64,000 nt of DNA from JAUVXJ01 sp034411995 (GCA_034411995.1 DAOUME010000026.1:930001-994000); one strand, 5' to 3'. Positions 41,465 through 51,100 are shown, counted from the stretch's first letter. Notes: generated from the sequence alone by a model not told the origin. Made by a program: numbers and translations.

Positions 41465-42637
41465 CTAATCCACCAGCTCGCTGTCCTTCGTCCAGGCGCC
41501 CACCTTCTCCGGTATCTGGAAGACGCCCTCCACCTCCTCCAGATCGTACCACCACTTGTCCTCCAGGTGCTGTCTCCCGTACCCCAGGAGATCGTCCATC
41601 CACACTGAGAAGCGGTGCGTCAGAGACGAACGCTCCAGCAGCCACTCCACCGCCTGGTGTATCCCCTGGTATGGCTTGTTCCACGGGCAGACCTTGATAC
41701 AGCGGCCGCACGACGCCCCGGCGGGGTTCCCCACCCGCATCCGGGTGCAGGCGGCGACGTCCAACTCGTAGGTTTCGTAGTCGTTGTGGATGATCATCTC
41801 GTCGGAGTGGGAGATGGCCTGCGAGGGACACTCTCTCGCGCACTTCTTGCACACCAGGCAATAGTGCCGCAGATTGAAATCGATAGGCTTGTCCGGCTGG
41901 AGAGGCAGGTTGGTGGTCACCGCGGAGGCCTTGAACCGCGGCCCCAGGAAGGGGTTGATCACCGTGTTCCCGAAGCGGGACATCTCCCCCAACCCTGAGA
42001 GCAGCACCAGAGGAGGCATGACCACCTTGTAGTGGGTGGGGAAGTGCGGCTCGGCCTCGTACCCTAGCCTCCGGATGTAGTTGGCCATCACCGTGGCGAT
42101 GAACCCACTGGTGGCATAGCTCTTGAAGCTCTGGGCACCACTGATCCAGTCGCTGCCCAGCGCGCCATGGAAGGTGCGCCAGCCCTGATCGACGAGGATC
42201 ACGATGGCATACTTGTGATCCAGCTCGACCGGTCGCTCCTTCCTGTCCGACGCGTAGACGGCGTACTGCGGCAGCTCGCAGACGCCCACGCAGTCCGCCC
42301 GCAGGAAGTAGCCCAGGGCCTTGATGTGCCTCGACTGAGCGGCCTGGTCCTGCGGAATGGGGGCTGGCCTGGGGTGAACCTCCACAGGATCCATCAACCC
42401 GATGCCCCGGCAGATCTGATAGACAGCGGCCGAGACCGGCTCCTTCTTGATGAAGCGCTTCATCTCCTCCTGGAGATGAGGCCCATAGTCGCCCCAGGCG
42501 GCCTTCATGAAACCGGCCTGGCGCTCGCTTACCCTCTGCACGTGGGGGCCGATGTACGTCGTCGGCTGGTCGACCCTTCTCAGCCTCTCCAGCGGATAGT
42601 GACCCAGTTGTCCCTGAGGTGCCTTTCCTTCCAGCAT
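41465..42637 (-). CDS. Short reductive-dehalogenase-like protein (second copy)
   Basis: The start at 42637 follows GGGGAAGG and gives 390 residues. It is a close paralog of the gene just upstream, about 75-80 percent identical by eye. Two Fe-S motifs are present: CLVCKKCARECP and, 39 residues later, C followed by CGRCIKVCPW. The fold order resembles the corrinoid domain and ferredoxin end of RdhA and epoxyqueuosine reductase. There is no Tat signal and the usual N-terminal part is shorter, so it should be cytoplasmic. No RdhB anchor is nearby. The substrate is unknown. Confidence 0.8.
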   Translation of the reverse strand: MLEGKAPQGQLGHYPLERLRRVDQPTTYIGPHVQRVSERQAGFMKAAWGDYGPHLQEEMKRFIKKEPVSAAVYQICRGIGLMDPVEVHPRPAPIPQDQAAQSRHIKALGYFLRADCVGVCELPQYAVYASDRKERPVELDHKYAIVILVDQGWRTFHGALGSDWISGAQSFKSYATSGFIATVMANYIRRLGYEAEPHFPTHYKVVMPPLVLLSGLGEMSRFGNTVINPFLGPRFKASAVTTNLPLQPDKPIDFNLRHYCLVCKKCARECPSQAISHSDEMIIHNDYETYELDVAACTRMRVGNPAGASCGRCIKVCPWNKPYQGIHQAVEWLLERSSLTHRFSVWMDDLLGYGRQHLEDKWWYDLEEVEGVFQIPEKVGAWTKDSELVD

Positions 42638-42649
42638 CAACGCCTTCCC

Positions 42650-43858
42650 CTATTCCGTGTCCTCCTCCACCACCAGGACCTCCTTCCTCCTGGCCAGCGG
42701 GCTACTCTTGACCACCGCGCCCACCTTCTGCGGCGCCTGGAACAACCCTTCGATCTCCTCCAGGTCGTACCACCACTTGTCCTCCACGCGCTGCCGGCCA
42801 TACCCCAGCAGATCGTCCATCCACACCGAGAAACGATGAGCCGGCGCCGCCCGCTCCAGCGTCCATTCCACCAGCTTGTGTATACCCTGGTAAGGTTTGT
42901 TCCACGGGCAGACCTTGATGCACCGGCCGCAGGACGCCCCCGCGGGGTTGCCCACCCTCATCCGGGTGCAGCCGTGGACGTCCAGCTCGTACGTCTCGTA
43001 ATCGTTGTGGATGACTTTCTCATCACTGTGGGAGATGGCCTGGGATGGACATTCCCTGGCGCACTTCTTGCAGACCTGGCAGTAATGCTGGAGGCCAAAA
43101 TCGATGGGCTGGTCGGGCTTCAGCGGGAGGTTGGTGGTCACCGCCGAGGCCTTGAAGCGCGGCCCCAGGAAGGGGTTGAGCACTGCGCCCCCGAATCTCG
43201 ACATCTCTCCCAGCCCTGACAGCAACACCAGGGGCGGCATGAGCACCTTGTAGTGGCCGGAGAAGTGAGGTTCCGCCTCGTACCCCAGCCGCCGGATGTA
43301 GTTAGAGACCACCGTGGCGATGAAACCACTGGTGGAGTAGCTCTTCATACTCTGCGCAGCGCTGATCCAGTCGCTGCCCAGGGCGCCATGGAAGGTGCGC
43401 CAACCCTGGTCGACCAGGAACACGATGGCGTACCGGTGATCCAGCTCGATGGGCCGCTCGTCTCTGTCCGAGGCGTACACGGCGTACTGGGGCAAGGAAC
43501 AGATCCCGACGCAGTCCGCTCGCAGGAAATAACCCAACGCCTTGATGTGTCGCGACTGGGCCCCCTCGTCCTGGGGAAGAGGGGCTGGCCTGGGATAGAC
43601 GTCCACCAGGGATAGGCTGCCCAGGTCGTCCACCATCTGAGAGAGAGCCGCCGCCAGGGGTTCTTTGGAGACGAACCGTGCCGCTTCAGCCTGAAGGTGC
43701 GGACCGTAGTCACCCCTGGCCGCCTTGATGAACCCGGCCTGGCGCTCACTCACTCTCTGCACATGGGGCCCGATGTAAGTGGTGGACTTGCTGACCCTCT
43801 TCAAGCGTTCCAGGGGATAGTGTCCCAGTTGTCCCCGTGGCGCTTTCCCTTCCAGCAT
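42650..43858 (-). CDS. Short reductive-dehalogenase-like protein (first copy)
   Basis: GGAGGT lies five bases before the ATG at 43858. The 402-residue protein has first-cluster Cys at 260, 263, 266 and 270 (CQVCKKCARECP) and second-cluster Cys at 297, 310, 313 and 317 (CGRCIKVCPW), as in RdhA enzymes that use a corrinoid for reductive removal of halide. The region before (about residues 100-240, with HFSGHYKVLMPP and LNPFLGPRFKASAVTTNLPL) corresponds to the cobamide domain. No Tat signal is present and length is below the usual 450-500. The second copy begins 12 bases downstream. Confidence 0.82.
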   Translation of the reverse strand: MLEGKAPRGQLGHYPLERLKRVSKSTTYIGPHVQRVSERQAGFIKAARGDYGPHLQAEAARFVSKEPLAAALSQMVDDLGSLSLVDVYPRPAPLPQDEGAQSRHIKALGYFLRADCVGICSLPQYAVYASDRDERPIELDHRYAIVFLVDQGWRTFHGALGSDWISAAQSMKSYSTSGFIATVVSNYIRRLGYEAEPHFSGHYKVLMPPLVLLSGLGEMSRFGGAVLNPFLGPRFKASAVTTNLPLKPDQPIDFGLQHYCQVCKKCARECPSQAISHSDEKVIHNDYETYELDVHGCTRMRVGNPAGASCGRCIKVCPWNKPYQGIHKLVEWTLERAAPAHRFSVWMDDLLGYGRQRVEDKWWYDLEEIEGLFQAPQKVGAVVKSSPLARRKEVLVVEEDTE

Positions 43859-43906
43859 GTCTACCTCCGTCAGTGCCGACTGCCAGCACCAACCTCCTCC
43901 AGGTCT

Positions 43907-45817
43907 TCAAGGACCTTCGCCCTGGGCGAGGGCTTCAATCTCGCCGTCCCCCTTCGAAGAGGCTACCGTTTCGTCTCTGTGCCGGAGTCGGTTCATCGTC
44001 CATTGGCCCAGGCTGAAGCAGACCAGCAGCAGCAGACTCTCGACCACCAGCGCACCGGCCGGCAACACACCGAGGGCGTAGTTGTAAGCGCCCCTCCCCA
44101 GCTCAGGCTGGAAGACGATCACGTTCACCGTGGTGATCACAGCCACACTGAAGCAGATGGCGGCCCAGACCGGCAGCGTGCCCAGCACAATCGCCAGCAC
44201 CTTACCTCTCCACGACCTGCTGTTCAGAAACAGAAACGCGCCGCAGCCCGTGACCAGAAACGTCCCCAGCAGCGGCACCGGGCCGAACTGCACTACCTTG
44301 GAAGTGATGGTCACGTCATCCAGGCGCACGTAGGCGTAAAGGGCGTGCAGCGAGGCCATCGCCGCCCCCATGGCCACACTGGCTATCAGATTCGACCTTC
44401 CCCCCTCCATCCGGCGCAAGAGACGCAGAATCGCCAGCCAGGCTGTCCCGCCCAGGAACAGCGCCATGACGTCACCGCCCGTCTGAGGAAGGTAGATCAG
44501 GGTATGGTCCAGGGAGTCGGAGAGCAGGTCCACGACCGGCCAATACCAGGGTGGCGAAGGGCGCAGGATCAGAGAAAACTCACCGCCCCCATGCTGGAAG
44601 AGCACGTACTTGTCGTCGCCCAGGTTGGCCATCTGCAAGCGTGCGTTATAGAAGGGCTCCTGCTCCCAGGAGGAGGACACGCCTGGAATCTCCACGAAGC
44701 TGTACCTGGCCCCGCCCTGAATACGCACCGGGACGAAACCCCGAGGGGCGTTTGCGTACTCCAGCGTTCTCCCCTCCGGCCCCTCGCGGTCCGACACCAG
44801 CTCGTAGGGCGCCTCGGTCTGGAGAGCCGTGCGCGGATCGCCCAGCAGATAGTAGTAGGGGAAACTGGCGAACCCCTTGACGGCGCCCTTGTTCTGAACC
44901 TGCACCACGTGCCCGATGGGGAAGTCAGGCCAGGTGTACCTCAGTGGCACACCCAGGAACTCGCCGATCAGATATCCTTCGTTGGGGCTGTAGCCGAAGC
45001 CCGCGTAGGCCGCCGCTCCCTGGTCGACAAACTCCAGAGCGATGGAGTCCTGTCCCCAGATGCGAAACGTGTTGCAGGAGGCGGTGGCCACGACCATCGG
45101 CGACAGATCGGGGATATCCTGAGCTCTCAAGAGCGTGTCGGGGTCCAATTCGAGATGACCGCCCCCACCGTGCCCCGTGAAGGTTAGATAGTCCGCCCTC
45201 TGGAGATACCGCCGCAGATTCGACAGGGTGAGGGGATGATACGCCGTCCCTCCGGGACCGAAGACGGTGATCCCGCTCCCGATATGTCCAGACACGTTGG
45301 CGGCGTTGGCCGCGACCACCAGCCGACCGTCCACCTCGGTACCGCGCAGCCACAGCTCCCTGGCCTGGTCCAGAGTGCTCCCGGAAATGACTCCCAGGGA
45401 GACGGCAGACTCGCGGCCTCCCAGCAGATGGCCAGCCTCCACCAGTACCTGGTCCGACATGCGGGAAGGAGAGACCACCCACAGCAGAAACTCAGGGTCC
45501 AGGGCGAGGGCCTCTTCGAGTGACTCCACCACGGGGACGCCCTCCTGCTCGGCGATCTCCTCCGCCAGGGCATAGTAGGGGTCATCGGCAGCCGCGAGGA
45601 CCAGTGTCCCGGAGCTCACCGCCCCCTGGAGTGCGCTGTCCTCTCGTGAAGCGACCACTACGCCGGAGTCGCGCCCGGCACGCTTCAGGACAGCAAGGGA
45701 AGCACCCCCCATCACCAGGATCAGACACGCGAAAAGCAGGGCCCTGACCACCCGCCTCCCACGGAAGCCAACCCTCCGGTGAGTGGAGCTCTCTCCTGCG
45801 CTGCGGCCGAGCCTCAT
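43907..45817 (-). CDS. Gingipain-like (C25/caspase-fold) membrane protein
   Basis: The 636-residue protein has an N-terminal membrane segment (residues 24-44), a large outer domain and about five membrane segments between residues 449 and 605. In the outer domain, His216 in FTGHGGGG and Cys248 in TASCNT match the His-Cys dyad of clan CD peptidases. YYYLLGDPRT near 321-330 matches the family C25 ending, and a beta domain follows (residues 345-420). It is therefore a membrane-tethered relative of gingipain-like proteases. It starts the operon that continues with the two RdhA-like genes (48 bases apart). Confidence 0.75.
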   Translation of the reverse strand: MRLGRSAGESSTHRRVGFRGRRVVRALLFACLILVMGGASLAVLKRAGRDSGVVVASREDSALQGAVSSGTLVLAAADDPYYALAEEIAEQEGVPVVESLEEALALDPEFLLWVVSPSRMSDQVLVEAGHLLGGRESAVSLGVISGSTLDQARELWLRGTEVDGRLVVAANAANVSGHIGSGITVFGPGGTAYHPLTLSNLRRYLQRADYLTFTGHGGGGHLELDPDTLLRAQDIPDLSPMVVATASCNTFRIWGQDSIALEFVDQGAAAYAGFGYSPNEGYLIGEFLGVPLRYTWPDFPIGHVVQVQNKGAVKGFASFPYYYLLGDPRTALQTEAPYELVSDREGPEGRTLEYANAPRGFVPVRIQGGARYSFVEIPGVSSSWEQEPFYNARLQMANLGDDKYVLFQHGGGEFSLILRPSPPWYWPVVDLLSDSLDHTLIYLPQTGGDVMALFLGGTAWLAILRLLRRMEGGRSNLIASVAMGAAMASLHALYAYVRLDDVTITSKVVQFGPVPLLGTFLVTGCGAFLFLNSRSWRGKVLAIVLGTLPVWAAICFSVAVITTVNVIVFQPELGRGAYNYALGVLPAGALVVESLLLLVCFSLGQWTMNRLRHRDETVASSKGDGEIEALAQGEGP

Positions 45818-45902
45818 GCGTTACCCATCTCCGGGGAGCAGCGCAGAAGCGCTGCCGTTATCCCCTTTTCCAACCACGTCGTGCCCGACACTGTTCGCCT
45901 TC

Positions 45903-46712
45903 CTATTCGTGGGGCCACACGTAGCGACCAAACCTGATGTACTCCCGGAAACCCAGACGGCGGTAGATCCCCAGCCCCGCCCGTGCCGCCCTGAGTACCG
46001 CCACGGGTTTCCCCAGCTCTCGCCCACCACGCAGGGCCGCCACAGTCATGGCCGTGGCGATCCCCTGACCACGCGCCTGTGGCATCGTCCCCAGATGGTA
46101 GACGCCCGCCGTCGCGCCATGGACAAAAAGCAACGACGCGCCGACTGGCTGAGTATCCACGAAGCCCAGGTACATTCGCCAGGGAGCCTCCTCCCCGAAC
46201 GCGGTGTTCCCGTAGGCTTCGAAGAGCACCGCTGCCACCTGATCAGGCAGGCCGAAGCTGAAAGCCACGACCTCCACCCAGGAACGCAACACCAGCCCGT
46301 CAGCTACCGGCTCCACCACCAAGCCCGGCGGTCTACGAACGGCTTGGACCGGATCGGTCAGGTCCAGCGCCATGCCCACCTCGTCTTCGAGATACATCAG
46401 ACCCGCTCTTTCCAGATGGGTGCCCAGATTCGCCGGCGACGAGGATGGGCCGACCAGCCAGCTCAGCGGCGAACCACGTGATGCGGACTCCGCCAGGATC
46501 TCCTCGATCCGTTGGTCCGCCTCCTCGGTGCGGAACGAGGCCCAGAATACGCGGTTCAGGTAAGGGTGGGCGACGTCGGACGTGGTCCACAGCACGTCCT
46601 TCTGGTCGTGGAGTAACACCAGGGGCGAGCGCGAAACGAACTCCCGCGCCCGGTGGAGCATATTCGCCTCGATGGCGGCTGTCAGCTCCTGCGCTGAGAA
46701 GTCGGTCACCAT
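45903..46712 (-). CDS. GNAT-family acetyltransferase
   Basis: From MVTDFSAQEL the protein is 269 residues. The acetyl-CoA site is in the C-terminal half: a strand AGVYHLGTMP and loop QARGQGIATAM (Arg/Gln-x-x-Gly-x-Gly/Ala), followed by LRAARAGLGIYRRLGF. The N-terminal half looks like a degenerate or second GNAT-like fold. Ribosome signal strength is weak and the longer frame (to 46898) is not supported. The substrate is unknown. Confidence 0.8.
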   Translation of the reverse strand: MVTDFSAQELTAAIEANMLHRAREFVSRSPLVLLHDQKDVLWTTSDVAHPYLNRVFWASFRTEEADQRIEEILAESASRGSPLSWLVGPSSSPANLGTHLERAGLMYLEDEVGMALDLTDPVQAVRRPPGLVVEPVADGLVLRSWVEVVAFSFGLPDQVAAVLFEAYGNTAFGEEAPWRMYLGFVDTQPVGASLLFVHGATAGVYHLGTMPQARGQGIATAMTVAALRGGRELGKPVAVLRAARAGLGIYRRLGFREYIRFGRYVWPHE

Positions 46713-46827
46713 GCGCGATGTCCAGATACCCCGTTGATCCACAGATACGCCTGAGACGAGCCCCCACGCCACCCCGCTCTGGCCCGTCTCGGGCCCTCCA
46801 TGGCCCACTGCCGTGGCGGCGACTCCA

Positions 46828-47328
46828 TCACACGTGCGCAGCCCACTCGGACGAGACTCGTACGGCGACCACTTCTCCGCGGGCGCACTCTTCGCCACCT
46901 GCGGAGACCGAGCAGGTAACGAGGATCTTTCGCTCTTCCATCTCCCCCACCCGGGCCCGCAAGCAGAGAGGCTCGCCCAGGGGGGTAGGTCGTAGATAGG
47001 TGACCTGGAGAGAAGCCGTGGCGCACCAGATCTGAGGTTCGCTGCCGATCTCGCGGCCTTCCGCTTCGTAAGCCGCCGCCATGGCCGTGCACGCCGAGTG
47101 GCAGTCGATCAAGGTGGCAATGATACCACCGTTGACCACGTTCTGGGGGCCGGCGGCGTGATATGGGCTGGGCACCCACGTACAAACCGCTTCCTCGCCA
47201 AGCCAGTAACTCTTGATCTTCAGACCGTGATCGTTCTCTCGACCGCAACCCCAGCAATAGTTGTTTCTCGAGAACTGGTCTTGGATCGCTCGCTGCCCGG
47301 CGATTCCCGTCCCCGTGATCGGCTTCAC
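46828..47328 (-). CDS. PaaI-type hotdog thioesterase
   Basis: The 166-residue protein has an unusual CWGCGRENDHGLKIKSYW segment before the hotdog core, then VVNGGIIATLIDCHSACTAMAAAY, the central helix with the catalytic-region Asp, and VTYLRPTPLGEPL as the second strand set. It hydrolyses acyl-CoA-like thioesters. Its ATG overlaps the stop of the ABC exporter gene by four bases (ATGA), so it belongs to that operon. Confidence 0.85.
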   Translation of the reverse strand: MKPITGTGIAGQRAIQDQFSRNNYCWGCGRENDHGLKIKSYWLGEEAVCTWVPSPYHAAGPQNVVNGGIIATLIDCHSACTAMAAAYEAEGREIGSEPQIWCATASLQVTYLRPTPLGEPLCLRARVGEMEERKILVTCSVSAGGEECARGEVVAVRVSSEWAAHV

Positions 47329-49250
47329 TCCCCGGACCCGCTGCCGCCTCGAGCGCGCACAGATCCGGGGCCGGTCGCGCCCTCCGAACTCGCCAGTGCG
47401 ACCACGGCCTCCGGTGTCTCACCCTCCACAGTCTCTGCTTCCACTCCAGCCTTGAATTGACTGGTGTAGAGATCGTAGTACAGGCCGCGCCTGGCCAGCA
47501 ACTCCTGATGCGTCCCCCTCTCGGCGATGCGCCCCTGCTGGATGAAGATGACCTGGTCCGCGTCCCGAATCGTGCTCAGCCGGTGGGCAATCACGAAGCT
47601 GGTTCTTCCGTGCAGCAGTTCGGTGAGCGCGCTCTGGATGAGCAGTTCCGTTCGGGTATCCACGCTGGAGGTGGCCTCGTCCAGGATCAAGATGCGCGGC
47701 CTGGCCAGCACCGCGCGGGCGATGGAGATCAACTGTCGCTGTCCCTGACTCAAGTTGCTCGCCTTCTCTGTGAGCTCCGTCTCGTAACCCTCCGGCAAGC
47801 GGCTGATGAAATCGTGTGCATTGGCCAACTCGGCTGCCTCGATGACTTCTTCGTCAGTGGCATCCAGCCGTCCGTAGCGGATGTTCTCCATCACCGTATC
47901 GGAGAAAAGGAAGGTATCCTGTAACACGATCCCCATCTGCCGCCGCAGGCTGGACTTCTTGACGTGCCGGACATCGTAGCCGTCCACGGTCACTCGGCCG
48001 CCGCAAACATCGTAGAATCTGCCGATGAGGTTCACCATCGTCGTCTTCCCGGTCCCGGTTGGCCCCACCAAGGCCATCGTCTGGCCCGGCTCCGCGACCA
48101 GGTTGATGTCCTCCAGCACCGGTTCCCCCGGCTTATACTCGAAGCACACGTCTTCAAAGGCGATCTGGCCTTTGATGGGCGGCAATTCCACCGCGTCAGC
48201 GGCATCCGTGATGGTGGGCGGGGTATCCAGTACCTCGAAGATGCGCTCCGCGCCAGCTACGGCAGACTGAACGTTGGCCCAGATCATCGAGATGGCCCGG
48301 ACTGGCTCGAAGAACCGGCGCACATACTGCACGAAGGCCACGATGACCCCGATGGTGATCAGCCCATTCAGCGTCAGGTAGCCGCCGTACCCCACCACGA
48401 TGGCTACCCCAATCGTGGCTAGGACATCCAGAGTCGGCGCGAAAGCCGACGTGATGGTCTGCGCAGTGACGTTGGCATCCCGGTCGGCGGCGCTTACCTG
48501 ACGGAAGGAATCTACATTGGCCTCCTCCCGGCTGAAGGCCTGGGCGACCTTGACTCCGGCTATGTTCTCCTCTAACTCCGTGGTGACTCCACCGATCGTC
48601 TTCCTGGTCGCCCGGAAGGCACGCCTGGCGCGGCCAGAGAAGAAGACGGTGCTCAAGACCATGACCGGGAGAATGCTGAAACTGACTAAGGCCAACCTCC
48701 AATTCAGCACCAGCATGGCTATCAGGATCCCTACCAGGGTGAAGGCGCTGCTCGCCATGCGGGTGACGCCCATAGTCAACACCTGGTTGATGACGTCCGT
48801 GTCGTTAGTGAGCCGCGACATCAGGTCGCCAGACTGGTGCTCGTCGAAGAAGCTCAAAGACAACTCCGCGATCTTGGAGAAGATCTGACCGCGAAGTTGA
48901 TAGAGAACGTTCTGTCCAACGGCGACCATGAGATAGAAGCTGCCCAGGTTGGCCAGCCAGGCCCCAACGTAAGCGCACAGCAAGAACAACATCGTTCTGG
49001 TCAAGCCTGCCTGCGCAGGACCTGCCTGCACCTGTCCGCTGAAGAAGCGCGAGAGCAGATCCACGGCCTCGCCGATAAGACCCGGTGCCACCACAGTGAG
49101 CACTGTGTTTACCAGGACCAACAACCCCACAATTAGCAACTGCCCGGAGAAAGGTCGCAGGTATCCTAGCAGGCGCATCAGCGTCTGACGAAAGTCACCC
49201 GCTTTCTCTACCTCCCGTGAGAGGCCACGTCCTGGACCACCATGAAACAT
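47325..49250 (-). CDS. ABC exporter subunit 2 (consensus Walker B, LSQGQ signature)
   Basis: The 641-residue protein has six membrane segments (residues 30-330) and an NBD with Walker A GPTGTGKTT, signature NLSQGQRQ and Walker B ILILDEATSSVD. The H-loop His is in VIAHRLSTI. Its C-terminus has a 30-residue Glu/Ala/Gly-rich tail. It overlaps the upstream ABC gene by one base (TGATG). The pair forms a heterodimeric type IV exporter of the BmrCD/TM287-288 type for drugs or lipids. Confidence 0.92.
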   Translation of the reverse strand: MFHGGPGRGLSREVEKAGDFRQTLMRLLGYLRPFSGQLLIVGLLVLVNTVLTVVAPGLIGEAVDLLSRFFSGQVQAGPAQAGLTRTMLFLLCAYVGAWLANLGSFYLMVAVGQNVLYQLRGQIFSKIAELSLSFFDEHQSGDLMSRLTNDTDVINQVLTMGVTRMASSAFTLVGILIAMLVLNWRLALVSFSILPVMVLSTVFFSGRARRAFRATRKTIGGVTTELEENIAGVKVAQAFSREEANVDSFRQVSAADRDANVTAQTITSAFAPTLDVLATIGVAIVVGYGGYLTLNGLITIGVIVAFVQYVRRFFEPVRAISMIWANVQSAVAGAERIFEVLDTPPTITDAADAVELPPIKGQIAFEDVCFEYKPGEPVLEDINLVAEPGQTMALVGPTGTGKTTMVNLIGRFYDVCGGRVTVDGYDVRHVKKSSLRRQMGIVLQDTFLFSDTVMENIRYGRLDATDEEVIEAAELANAHDFISRLPEGYETELTEKASNLSQGQRQLISIARAVLARPRILILDEATSSVDTRTELLIQSALTELLHGRTSFVIAHRLSTIRDADQVIFIQQGRIAERGTHQELLARRGLYYDLYTSQFKAGVEAETVEGETPEAVVALASSEGATGPGSVRARGGSGSGE

Positions 49251-51100
49251 CAGCTCACCTCCCTCTCCGCCTCGAGTTCTGGAGCCAGGGCTGGCGTGGG
49301 CCGTAGTTCCAGGTCGTTCTGGAGCTGCGAGCAGTAGATCTCAGCATACAAAGGACTGTCGTGCACCAGTGTCTGATGGGTCCCCTGGGCCACCACGCGC
49401 CCTCCGTCGAGCACAACGACCTTGTCCGCGTGTTGGACGGTGCTGATGCGCTGCGCGATGACAATGCTGGTGCGTCCGACCCGTAGCCGCTCAAGCGCTT
49501 GCTGGATGCGCAATTCCGTCTCCAGATCCACACTACTGGTGCTATCGTCCAGAATCAGAATCCGGGGATCGATGAGCAGCGCCCGAGCAATGGCGATCCG
49601 TTGCTTTTGCCCCCCAGAAAGTGCCGCCCCTCGCTCGCCGACGGGCGTATCGTATCCCTCCGGGAAGCTGACAATGAAGTCATGGGCTTCTGCTGTCTTG
49701 GCCGCGGCGACGATCTCCTCCTCCGAGGCGTCGGGCCTACCATAGGCGATATTCTCACGGATCGTCCCAGCGAAAAGGGTCGTCTCCTGTAGCACAATGC
49801 CAATCTGTCGACGGAGCGATTCGAGAGTCACGTCGCGCACATCGTAGCCGTCTATGGTCACCCGACCTGAACTCACGTCGTAGAAGCGAGGGATGAGGTT
49901 GATGATCGTGCTCTTGCCGGAGCCCGTGGCCCCGAAGAGGGCCACCGTCTGTCCCGGCTCCGCTACAAAGCTCACATCCTCCAACACAGGTTGCTGGTCG
50001 GGGAAGTAGCGGAAAGTGACGTCCTCGAAGGCAACCCGCCCTCGAATGGGGGGCAGCTCCATCGCGCCCGGCCTGTCCCTTACCTCGATCTCGGCATCCA
50101 GTATCTCGAAAATCCGCTGCGCACCCGCTCCCGCCTGAGAGACAGCCATGATGATCATCCCCAGCATGATCATGGGGAACATGGCCATCATCACATAGCT
50201 CTGGAAGGCTACCAGTTGGCCGATGGTCAGATGGCCAGCAATCAACTGATACCCGCCTCCCCAGACTACGGTCAACGTCCCCAGATTGGCGAGGGTGAAG
50301 ATTAGAGGGATCACCAGGGCGAACATCCTGCCCACGCGTACGGTAGCATCGCGCAGCAACACATTGCTCTCGCCAAAGCGCTGCTGCTCCCATGACTCTC
50401 GCGCAAAGGCCTTTACCACCCTCACTCCCGCCAGGTTCTCTTGCAAGACGGTGTTCAAACGGCCCAGCCTCTGCTGGACGAGGACAAACAGAGGCCGCCC
50501 CCTTCCAGCAAAGATGCCAAACACGCCAAACACCGAAAGCATGACTGGCAGGGTGATGAGCGTCAACTGCCAGTTCGTCCCGAGCAGCAAGATCAGACTG
50601 CCGACCAACATCAGCAAGGCGCTGACCAGTTGGAGCAAAGCTGTGCCCACGAACATGCGCACTAGCTCCACGTCACTGGTCGCTCGAGTGAGCAGCTGCC
50701 CCGTCTGAGCCCTGTCGTGATAGCCGAAGGAGAGCCTTTGTATGTGGGCATAGAGCGCATTGCGCAGGTCGTAGGCCACGCCCTGGGAGGCCTTGGCCGC
50801 CAGGAAGCCCTGGACGTAGGTGAAGACAGCCGCCACCGCCGCGGCCAATACGATGCCTACGGCACCCCCCACGATCATGGCCCTGTTTCCCGGGGTAATA
50901 CCCTGGTCGATGACGACCTGAGTCAAACGTGGCACCACAAGGCTGCCAGCAGTGCTGATCAGGAGACCGACGAATGCGCCACTGGCCTCCCGCTTGTATC
51001 CAGAGATGAAAGCTAGTGCCCGCACCAATGGCGTGCCTCGTCCGCCAAGGCCCTGCTTCCGCTCCACTTTACTCTGTCTCGCCAATCTCGGATCCGACAA
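49250..51100 (-). CDS. ABC exporter subunit 1 (degenerate Walker B Asp-Asp)
   Basis: The 616-residue protein has six membrane segments and an NBD with Walker A GATGSGKST, signature LSGGQKQR and a Walker B RILILDDSTSSVD. The catalytic Glu is replaced by Asp, as in the degenerate half of heterodimeric exporters. The start is TTG at 51100 close to GGTGAG. It precedes subunit 2 with a one-base overlap. A MarR-type regulator lies upstream on the same strand. Confidence 0.92.
   Translation of the reverse strand: MSDPRLARQSKVERKQGLGGRGTPLVRALAFISGYKREASGAFVGLLISTAGSLVVPRLTQVVIDQGITPGNRAMIVGGAVGIVLAAAVAAVFTYVQGFLAAKASQGVAYDLRNALYAHIQRLSFGYHDRAQTGQLLTRATSDVELVRMFVGTALLQLVSALLMLVGSLILLLGTNWQLTLITLPVMLSVFGVFGIFAGRGRPLFVLVQQRLGRLNTVLQENLAGVRVVKAFARESWEQQRFGESNVLLRDATVRVGRMFALVIPLIFTLANLGTLTVVWGGGYQLIAGHLTIGQLVAFQSYVMMAMFPMIMLGMIIMAVSQAGAGAQRIFEILDAEIEVRDRPGAMELPPIRGRVAFEDVTFRYFPDQQPVLEDVSFVAEPGQTVALFGATGSGKSTIINLIPRFYDVSSGRVTIDGYDVRDVTLESLRRQIGIVLQETTLFAGTIRENIAYGRPDASEEEIVAAAKTAEAHDFIVSFPEGYDTPVGERGAALSGGQKQRIAIARALLIDPRILILDDSTSSVDLETELRIQQALERLRVGRTSIVIAQRISTVQHADKVVVLDGGRVVAQGTHQTLVHDSPLYAEIYCSQLQNDLELRPTPALAPELEAEREVS

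Noticed and set aside
45818..45902. Cobalamin riboswitch upstream of the gingipain-like/RdhA-like operon
   Set aside because: The gap is only 85 bases and shows no B12-box-like sequence, so there is no room for the element.
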